A stretch of DNA of 64,000 bases. It comes from Syngnathus acus (taxonomy: Eukaryota; Chordata; Actinopteri; Syngnathiformes; Syngnathidae). The position numbers were made by a program, and so were the translations under genes. The notes under the pieces were generated by a model, which had not been told where the DNA came from, ran no database searches, and saw only the letters and a list, made by a program, of their open reading frames with translations. Below are positions 1 to 14,409 of the stretch, piece after piece. How positions within the stretch are numbered: position 1 is the first letter of the stretch; the number at the start of each line of letters is the position of its first letter. Where the stretch lies: the NCBI RefSeq assembly GCF_901709675.1, contig NC_051105.1, positions 11,516,604-11,580,603 on the forward strand, written 5' to 3'.

Positions 1-4553
<4,553 letters not shown>

Positions 4554-4879
4554 CTTTTTAAAATTTTTATTTTAACCCAGAAGCCCTTACACTTACATAG
4601 TGATGCCATTTCTGAGCCTTGTGTTTTTGATGTTGTGAAGTGGAGCTCAGCGGACATTTTGTCCACTCTTGAAGTTTACAGTGTGTTTGCGTGCACATGT
4701 ACCATGTTTACATTTATAAACATACACAAGTTGTATTTTATATTCTTATGTGCTTTAATCTCAGCTTTTAAGCTATATTGTCCCTTTAAATGATGGAGTT
4801 GTCTGTGTGTGTATAAATAAGGTTAATTGGTTACAAAAATCAATCCTACACTAACATCGAGTCTGTTCAAGATGTTTAA

Positions 4880-4885
4880 AATAAA
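4880..4885 (+). terminator. Poly(A) signal of abi2
   Basis: AATAAA lies about 330 bp after the abi2 stop codon. A second AATAAA near 4971-4976 could serve the same transcript. Confidence 0.6.
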
Positions 4886-5114
4886 ATGTATTGCGATATT
4901 TTGTTCTAAGGACTTGTTGTCTTTTTATAAAAAAATTTGTTCAATATAATTTAAATGTGCTTCACAAATCCCAATAAACAAACAAATGTCTGTCTTCGCT
5001 ATCAAGCTACTCATCTCAATTTATGTTTCTTTGATTTAAGGTTCAAATGGTCATAAATCATAACTGATACTTAAATCAACGATTATCATAAGCCTTGTTT
5101 CGGCAACACAATGA

Positions 5115-5136
5115 ACTACATTTCTAATATTGCACC
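5115..5136 (+). promoter_or_regulatory. ZNF143/THAP11-like site 1 (cnot11 promoter)
   Basis: The 22-bp block starts ACTACATTTC and ends TTGCACC, resembling the ZNF143/THAP11 consensus ACTACAATTCCCAGnATGC. It is the weakest of three same-strand copies upstream of cnot11. Confidence 0.5.
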
Positions 5137-5168
5137 GCGGGAAGCCTTTTTTTTGGGGTCATATTTGA

Positions 5169-5190
5169 ACTACGTTTCCCACAAAGCACC
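5169..5190 (+). promoter_or_regulatory. ZNF143/THAP11-like site 2 (cnot11 promoter)
   Basis: ACTACGTTTCCCACAAAGCA is the closest of the three copies to the ZNF143/THAP11 consensus. It starts 54 bp after the start of site 1. Confidence 0.6.
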
Positions 5191-5237
5191 TGTGAAGAAA
5201 GTGCCCAATCACAACTCGGGTTCGGCACCGCGTTTAA

Positions 5238-5259
5238 ACTACGCCTTCCATGATGCACC
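5238..5259 (+). promoter_or_regulatory. ZNF143/THAP11-like site 3 (cnot11 promoter)
   Basis: ACTACGCCTTCCATGATGCA keeps the ACTAC head and the ATGCA tail of the motif. It starts 69 bp after the start of site 2 and 361 bp before the cnot11 start codon. Confidence 0.55.
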
Positions 5260-5598
5260 TCTCAGGAAACAGTCAAGTCAAATTCCAATTTAAAATTACA
5301 ACCTCGCCGGGTTTTCCGCGTTCTTTCATTTGAAATAAGGCGCCTCCTAGCCGGGAATAGTTCATTTTATGGACCAGTAAAACTCTTGGTTGACTTCTGA
5401 GTCCTCCGGAGCGTAAAACTGACGACTTTTATTTACGCCATGGCTTCGATTTTTCTGTCGGTTAGCCGCGCTAAGCTAACTCATTGCTAGCCAGCTAGGT
5501 CGCCTGCAGCTGGATTTTCAGACTTTCGGGACTTGATGTAACCATGCCTAAAGTTCGCTCAAAATTATTGTAGCGAGTCCCCTAAGACGTAGAGCACC

Positions 5599-7668
<2,070 letters not shown>

Positions 7669-7721
7669 GGGCTACAAAAATACTGTAAATAGTTTTACTC
7701 CTTTCAATGCAAAATTATGGA

Positions 7722-7727
7722 AATAAA
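7722..7727 (+). terminator. Poly(A) signal of cnot11
   Basis: AATAAA is 54 bp after the cnot11 stop, before the hAT insertion at 7782, so the transposon should lie outside the main cnot11 transcript. Confidence 0.65.
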
Positions 7728-7773
7728 ACCTTTTTGTGGGGGAATTCTGAAATGGTCATAAATTGATTGACTG

Positions 7774-7781
7774 GTGGTCAC
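7774..7781. repeat. Left 8-bp target-site duplication of hAT element
   Basis: GTGGTCAC directly precedes the element and is repeated exactly at 9089-9096 on the other side. An 8-bp duplication is the hallmark of hAT-superfamily insertion. Confidence 0.93.
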
Positions 7782-8224
7782 CAATGTTCCCTCTAAGCTG
7801 CGCGCGTGCGCAATCGCGCACTGCCCGCACATTCTCAGCGTACAAGAAAATCTATCCAGCGCATAAACATCAACATAACGTGTTAATTAATATTAGATTA
7901 TAATATATAATTATAATATATTATATCAATTATAATATATTAATATTAGACCTAATCTAATTAATTCGCCCAATAATATTGTTTTTTTTGTTTCTCACTC
8001 AGTGAGTGACAGGTGTCCAGCCAATGATACGATACGGTTCACTTACGGTACGAAGCCAATCATGGCATTGACGGTGCTTGCGTCTGGGCCCTGCCTATAT
8101 GCGCCGTGCAGGTTAGCTAGCAGGTTAATTGATGCTAATACAAACCCCGCATCCTGGCGAAACGAACAGGAGCGATACATCCACTCACCAAGCCACAGTA
8201 AAAAAGAAATGCAGTTCTTTTAAG

Positions 8225-8515
8225 ATGGAATGGCTGTCGGAGTATGTGCAAATTGAAGAAAAATCGGTGAAATTGGGTGAGATTTTTTCTTTTTCAAGTG
8301 AGAAAGGTCTACTCTGCAAAACATGCAGCGATGCCAACTGTGAAAGAGGATTTAGTTTAATGAATCATATCAAAACAAAATCCAGAAATCGTCTTGAAGT
8401 GACACATTTGGACCAGCTGATGCGCATAAAGTCAAAGCAAGAAGCAGACGAAGCCATCAACCTGGACAAAGTGTACAACCATTGGAGAAGTGAGAAGGAC
8501 AGACGTGAAAAATAA
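8225..8515 (+). pseudogene. Truncated hAT transposase: N-terminal part joined to C-terminal dimerisation part
   Basis: This 96-residue open frame begins MEWLSEYVQIEEK and continues GEIFSFSSEKGLLCKTC, which resembles the start of KIAA1586/ZNF862-type hAT proteins. From about residue 37 it passes straight into NCERGFSLMNHIKTKSRNRL, which is typical of the C-terminal hAT dimerisation region (the ERGFS...NxIKTKxRNRL block), followed by a charged tail. The several hundred residues in between, including the RNase H-like catalytic domain, are missing. An internal deletion has therefore kept the frame open across the join. Whether the short protein is made is unknown. It has no intron and is not related to its neighbours. 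Confidence 0.75.
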
Positions 8516-8801
8516 GGTCAAATTTTAGTCCGATTTGTGCATATTCTAGTGACGGTTATTAAGATTTTGTCTTTGTGGATATTAATCATTAAATGTTGTT
8601 ACTATTAGATCATTTATGGGTAGTAGAAATGCCAAGAAAAACTGTGTAATTAGATATTTTACAAAGTGTTACAGGAATTTGCACTGTATCACAAGCTACA
8701 GCACAAGTCATTGTGCAAAATGTGAATGTTTTAATGTGAGCAAAATGTTATGTCTGAAAGGTGTATATGTCTCATATCTTCCAGAACAGGACCCTCAGCC
8801 G

Positions 8802-8911
8802 GGCCAAAGCAGGACTCTTCCCATGGCCAAAGCAGGACTCTTCCCATGGCCAAAGCAGGACTCTTCCTATGGCCAAAGCAGGACTCTTCCCATGGCCAAA
8901 GCAGGACTCTC
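8802..8911 (+). repeat. 23-bp minisatellite inside the hAT element
   Basis: About 4.7 tandem copies of the unit GGCCAAAGCAGGACTCTTCC followed by CAT occur in a row. Three of the first four copies are identical and the third differs by one base (CTAT for CCAT); the last copy is incomplete and diverges at ACTCTCACAT. Confidence 0.93.
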
Positions 8912-9088
8912 ACATACTGTATAACATCTACACATCCCATTTTTCAGATTTTTGTCTTTTTTTTAAGTGGACCAAATTACTTATTTAAAAATAAAGCATG
9001 CATATCTGATGTTGCTCACACTAGTCCTCAGTTTGCTCAGGGAGCTTGTGTGTATGCCCAAATACATGAAAAATTAGAGGGAACATTG

Positions 9089-9096
9089 GTGGTCAC
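9089..9096. repeat. Right 8-bp target-site duplication of hAT element
   Basis: GTGGTCAC directly follows the right inverted repeat and equals the left copy at 7774-7781. Confidence 0.93.
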
Positions 9097-9277
9097 TAAG
9101 GTTGACATTTATCCCAACTGGTGTGACGTCTGCAGCACCCAAGTTAGAGGAACTCAAAGTCCAAAGAACTGCAAGTTCCTGGAACTTTAGATTGAAACTC
9201 GAGCGTGTGTTTAAAAGCACCTGACTGTATATGGGAAAGTGTTTGTGTACAAAAAATTGACAATTGACATGATCTCA

Positions 9278-9283
9278 TTTATT
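9278..9283 (-). terminator. Poly(A) signal of lcp1
   Basis: TTTATT on the plus strand reads AATAAA on the lcp1 strand, about 110 bp after its stop codon. Confidence 0.55.
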
Positions 9284-9392
9284 TATAAAAAAAAAAGGAT
9301 GTTCTTGTCCTTTGTCCTGGTAACTCGGTTTTGAACTTATGACATCATCAGCGCTATGACATCATCTGCCGTTGTCTGTTCCGTTAAGTGCG

Positions 9393-12300
9393 TCAGGTCC
9401 GCTTCATGGCGCGCGCCATCAGGCAGGCGAACACGGTCATCACCATCTTGGGTTTCACCTCCACCAAGTCCTCGGGCAGCGCATACACGCGAGCGCCGAT
9501 CTTCCTCGCCGTGGAGATGGCGTACCTGTCATTCAACATCATTACGGGTGATCACATGTCACAATAGACTGGTTCTGATTGGCTGTTCAGGACTGCAACC
9601 AGAACGTGGTTCAAGTCACATGACCCGGAGTTCTTTTGACGCAGACACCCTTAAGAAATGTTCTTTTACATGATAAAATCGTTTCTTACTTGGCGTTGTT
9701 GAGTTTTTCCTCTTCAGTCAGGTCGACGGTCTTGAGGAAGTCGTATCGGATGGATCTAGGCTGGATGGCATCAATCAGGTCCAGAACCGGCATGCTGGTG
9801 CTAATGGAGCCATCCTACACAAACCCAATTCACACTCTTACAACTAAGCAACAACCGACACGTGAGTGCCTAATTTCTCATGTTTTAAAACATCATTATT
9901 TGTCAGTGAAACATTTGTGCACAAAGTTTTCTTCGGGCCACCTTAAAACTGGAGATGGATGACGTTTTCCCAGCTTGTATGAGCGTCTGATTGGTCCACA
10001 ACACGATGGTGTCGTCAGTGACTTTCTGCCCATCGCCGAGCTCCTCCAGGATGCTCAGCGTGTACCTAAAAAAATTGTTGCTAAAACACACCCACAGGGG
10101 GCGCAATGGAGGCGGCCGGCGTTACCTCCTCATAAGCTGCCAGAGCAGCGCCAGTGTGAGCGTTCGATTGCCAGAGTGCAGGTCCTGGCCGGCAATCCCC
10201 ACCAGGGAGAACTTGGCCTCGTTCTTGCCCAGCTCCACCGCGTAGTTGCAGTTCTCCAGCTGTAGGGGGCAGCAGCATAGCGCTCATTCATTGACTGTTT
10301 AGTAGGGAAGAGTTACTCGTATCGTCGTCACCTTCTTCATGTTGCTGCCCAGTTTGGAGTAAGGAGGCTTGTTGACTCGCTCCCAGTCCACAGGAACATT
10401 GATCTTCTCGTACAGCTGGAAGATGATCAGGCCGTCCTCCATGTCACTACAGCATACAAGCAAGCCAAATATTGGAATCCTCTCAAAATCCCTAGTCCCT
10501 AATCTCAAGGCAGGCTTAGGGTTTAAAACATTGGTTAGATCTTAAAATGAAAGATTTAGCCCAAATGAAGGTTTCATTTCATGCACGTATTGATGATTCT
10601 TGATGATGCTTGATGTCATCTTACGCGTAGAGATGATTGACATGAGGGTGGACACCCAAAGAGTTGATCCAGTTCCTGAAAGTCCTCTCTTCCCTGGTTT
10701 CTCCTAAAAACATCAAATAAGGTGAAGATCTAGGCAGATGTCCTTCAGGTCTTTCGGGTCCTAACCTTCGATGGATCCCCAGTCTATGTCCTGGTTCTCG
10801 GGTTTCTTGAGGCCAGGGTATCTATTGAAAAGGTTGGCTACAAAGGCCAGGTTGAGTTTGGGGTTCCCGCGGACCACGTCGGTCGCCGTGACGAACTGAC
10901 GACACCCCAACTTGTCTGCCTGGTCCAGCATCAAGTCTGCACGCTGTACCTCGTCTTTCTCCTGGAACACACATTAGGTTTCAAGCCAAGATTAGGTTTT
11001 CCAATTAGCCAGCATTGGAGTTTTAAGAAAAGTTTAGGCTTTGAAGAAGTCTCACTCTGATTCCTGACATATCAATGATGATTGGTGGGATTCCTTTCTC
11101 CGTCCCTCTGGGCCTGACTTGATCCAAAAGGTTGTAGTACGCTTTTGAGTCCTACACACAAATGGCATCGTCAGCCAATCAGACAGCAACGTCCATCCAA
11201 TCATCCATCTCGGATCGTACCTTGATATCTGAGCTGAAGTTGTTGATTTTGGGTGAGTTGGCCACCTCCAGGTGAAAGTTGGCCCAGCGCAGCAGCAGCT
11301 CCTCTGGTGACAGCTTCATCATGTCTTCCAGACTCTCACCATCTCTCAGCAGAGCAACCAAAGCTATCGCGACAAAAACAATAAAACCATCAACAGTCAG
11401 TTCTTTGTTATCATGCTAAGCTATGCTAACAACGTAACGCTAAGCTAACGCTACCTTCATTCCTGCTGAGCTCGATGTCCGCGAACAGTCCAATCTTGAT
11501 GATCTGCCAGAGCAGACCGAGGACCAGATGCTGCCGGCCTTCCTTCAGGTCCTCAGCTCCGATGTTGACCACGTGGCAGCCGATGGCCGAGGCCGAGTTG
11601 AGGGCCAGGTTGAGGTTCTCCTGGATGGTGAATGGGGTCAGCTTCTTCTTGTTGATGGTCCTCTCGTCTATGGTGTCCGCCACAGAGAGGTTGATCATCT
11701 TACTGACAGCAAGATAGGGTTCCAGGTTAGGGCTCGGAGCCAGAATTAGGATTTCAAGTTCAACCAGGCTTAATCTTTCAAATCGGGATCACAAGTCATG
11801 GTTAGGACTTAAACCCGAATCAAGAATTTGAAGTATGTTTCGAATTAGAGTTCATCAATAATTTATGGCTGAAGTTTCTAAAAGTACCAGAGAATAATTC
11901 CATCTCCCACAGCCGTAAAGAGTTCGTCAGTGTCTGGATCAGCAGGCAGGACATGTTTACAGTCCGGGTCGTTCTCCAGAGATGTGTTGATCCAGTTCAC
12001 AAAGGCCACCTTCTCCTCCTCTGTGGAGACAAATATCACTATCAAAATGGACTGGACCCCCCCCCCCCCCCCCCCAAATATTGCTGCTTTAGTCTGTAGA
12101 CTCATCTTCATAGATTTCCACCTCCACAGACCTTCAGACCTCAAAGTCGTTAACCCTCAAAGACTCCGTTCTTACCCGAGTATGAGTGCTGCGTGCCGGC
12201 CTGCTCTGAGGTTCCGGCCACATTTCGGATTCCCTCTTTCTTATTGATGGCTTTCCGGAAGGTCTTGCCAACCTCGGTGCTTTTTAGTCCGTGAGCTATC

Positions 12301-12642
12301 TGAGGAGAAAGTCCAAAAATGTAGTGGTGGACAACCGAAGGCGTCTCAGTGGACTGACCTGCGTGAACTCCTCAAAGCTGAGCCGATCGCTGGTCTTGGT
12401 CAGCTCCTCGACGATCTCTCGGACCCTGAAACCCGGCACTGCCAGGTTGGCGGCCCGGAAGAGCTCGTTGAGTTCTCTTTTGCTGATGAAGCCGTTGCCG
12501 TCAAGGTCTGCCGGAAGACGGTGGGGGGTGTCAGAGTTGCCGGACGGAGAAACCGAACTGGGTCGGCGTTCTTACCGATTTTAGCGAAGGCCTCTTTCAG
12601 GTCCTCCAGCTCCTCTGGGCAAATACCTGTGGTGGCGTTCAT
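9393..12642 (-). CDS. lcp1: L-plastin (lymphocyte cytosolic protein 1), actin-bundling protein
   Basis: Plastins cross-link actin filaments with four calponin-homology domains in two actin-binding modules, preceded by EF-hands. Fourteen exons on the minus strand, from 12576-12642 down to 9393-9525, join in frame to 621 residues (human LCP1 is 627). The start is [20 protein letters not shown]. The first EF-hand loop is intact ([12 protein letters not shown]), but the second is shortened by about five residues so that the loop acids are lost (see findings). CH-domain landmarks are clear: [64 protein letters not shown] and [20 protein letters not shown]. The segments [13 protein letters not shown] and [20 protein letters not shown] match L-plastin better than T- or I-plastin. 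A 5' noncoding exon is likely near 13313-13400. In human, LCP1 and NEK5 are both on 13q14. Confidence 0.95.
12057..12075. repeat. Poly-C tract in lcp1 intron
   Basis: A run of 19 C lies just upstream (in gene sense) of the lcp1 exon at 11888-12020. The length of such a run is often unreliable in assemblies. Confidence 0.9.
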
Positions 12643-12651
12643 ATTGGAGTG

Positions 12652-14409
12652 CTGGAAAAGAAATGAAAAAAGCTGAAATGAAAACGCCGTCCTCGACCCG
12701 AGAAGAGGAAGCGAGGACACTCGTGATTTCATACTGTGATGCAAATGCTTCTCTTCACTTCTACCAACTTCCTGCTTCACATGCCGCACTTCCTGTTTGA
12801 CACTCAACACTTTCTGATACGCACAATTTGATCCAAAAGATCATCCTGATTTTAACAAGCAATTCCAAATAACGACATTGCTTCCTCCTAAACGCAACAG
12901 GTGTTCAAATGTTGTCAATTTCAGTAGAATAAAAAGTTGGAATGTTCAGATGACAAATTATTAGAATCAAGATGTCAGCCAATGAAAAAGTAAGACAATT
13001 CTAGGTCATGATTTTAAATAAAGGTTTCAAGTCAGGGTAGGGTTTTGAAAAGAGCTGAGGTTTCAATTCTGAGTAACATTTTTTTTAAAGGAGTCAGGCT
13101 CTCAAATTAAGGTTTCAAATCATGGATAGGGTATCGAACAGAATTAGGGTTAGAAATCTGTGTATCATGTCAGAGTTGTTGTTCAAGCGAGATTAAGGCT
13201 GTTAAATAAGCATTAAAGGTTCAAATCAGGGTCTCAATTCAAGATAAGGTTTTTCCAAACAAATTTTCTGACTTTCCAATTAGGGTTTGAAGCTGATGAT
13301 GTTCCTCACCTGAGCGTGGTGGCAAGGAGGAGTCTGGCGGCGCCAAGCTGAAGATAGCGACGATAGCGAGCGGTCTGCAGCGCGCTCCCGTCTGAGCGAG
13401 CGATCATCTAGTCACAGCCAGCAGGAAGGAAGTGACTCAAAATCGCGCCTCAAAGCCCCACGTTTTGTCTTTATAAGGCAATGGCAGACACACAGACAGA
13501 CAGATAGACAAACTGACAGGTAAGGTGTCACTCAAGCGATTTGACTCAACATGCAACTTTTTTTGTTAGATGTGCAACTTGCTCATGTTGGTTGCAAGGT
13601 CAGGTTTCAAGACATGACATTCAAATAAATTAATATATTTAATTTCATTATTATTTTAGCATCTTGGATTATTTCAATTTGGCGTATAGCATGAAAGGCT
13701 TCGAAAGCAGCGTGAAACACTCACTGGGAAACAGCGCCGGAGTTTTGCTTGCGTCGCACTGGAGATCAACGGTTACCGTTTGACACTCACTGAGGGCATC
13801 ACACGCTGACATCATCACATCGGGATTCTGTCACAGAGGCGGCCGAGTCACTTGATGTGTGATGTCATCGCTAACAGTGGAAAGAAGTTAGAATCCCCAA
13901 CAAGGGTTCTTTCTGGTTTCAAATTGGGATTTCAAAGCCAGGGTTAAGGTTTTACGTTTTGGGTTTCAATCCAGGTTTAGGGTCTAAAATTTGGGAATTA
14001 AGTTTCCAGACCAGTACTTACTCTTTAGGACTTATCAATACTGATATTGACTACCTCCTGGTCTCTGCTGGACGCCAAGACGGAGCTGCGTAGTGCTGGT
14101 GGTCTTCATTAAAGGTGTCTCCAGCTGGAGATCCGAATCAGACTGATAAAATCTGGATCCAAATCGGATTGATAAAATCTAGATCCAAACCGGACCTGGA
14201 TCAAATGTCTGACAACATGAGTGCAAAGCAATTGCGGCTCATCTTTCAAAAGAGCTGAAGACACCGACGTAAACAACACACTTGTGAGCTTCTGTATGAG
14301 CTGTAAGGATTTTAATGGCAGTGAGGAGACCACCTTGGATGGTTTTGCGGCTTTTTGAAATAGAACACTCCGAAAAAAAAATACTCAGTTCAATAAGTTT
14401 GTGGGTATC
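12652..14409. other. 5' intron/promoter of lcp1 and 3' flank of nek5; degenerate TTAGGGTTTCAA sequence
   Basis: No further coding exon was found. The sequence CCTGAGCGTGGTGGC at about 13306-13322 gives a good donor on the minus strand (CTCAG/GTGAGG), so a noncoding first exon of lcp1 probably lies at about 13313-13400. Two stretches (about 13010-13290 and 13905-14010) are built of loose repeats of TTAGGGTTTCAAATCAGGG-like words. The nek5 3' UTR should occupy the last few hundred bases; ATTAAA on the minus strand near 14311-14316 could be its poly(A) signal. Confidence 0.5.

Larger units (their letters stand above)
7782..9088 (+). mobile_element. Non-autonomous hAT-superfamily DNA transposon (1307 bp)
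   Basis: The element starts CAATGTTCCCTCTAA and ends with its exact reverse complement TTAGAGGGAACATTG, so it has perfect 15-bp terminal inverted repeats. It is flanked by identical 8-bp duplications. Inside are a GC-rich CG-alternating left subterminal stretch, a strongly AT-rich palindromic tract near 7873-7975, a 96-codon remnant of transposase (8225-8515) and a 23-bp minisatellite (8802-8911). The remnant lacks the catalytic core, so the copy depends on a transposase made elsewhere. The perfect duplications and inverted repeats suggest a fairly recent insertion. It occupies the spacer between the cnot11 and lcp1 poly(A) signals. Confidence 0.93.

Noticed and set aside
8802-8911. CRISPR-like array
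   Set aside because: The copies are head to tail with no spacers, inside a eukaryotic transposon; it is a plain minisatellite.
8731-8940. Open frames on both strands across the 23-bp repeat, encoding repeated peptides
   Set aside because: They are produced by the minisatellite, whose unit happens to lack stops; there is no family match or start context.
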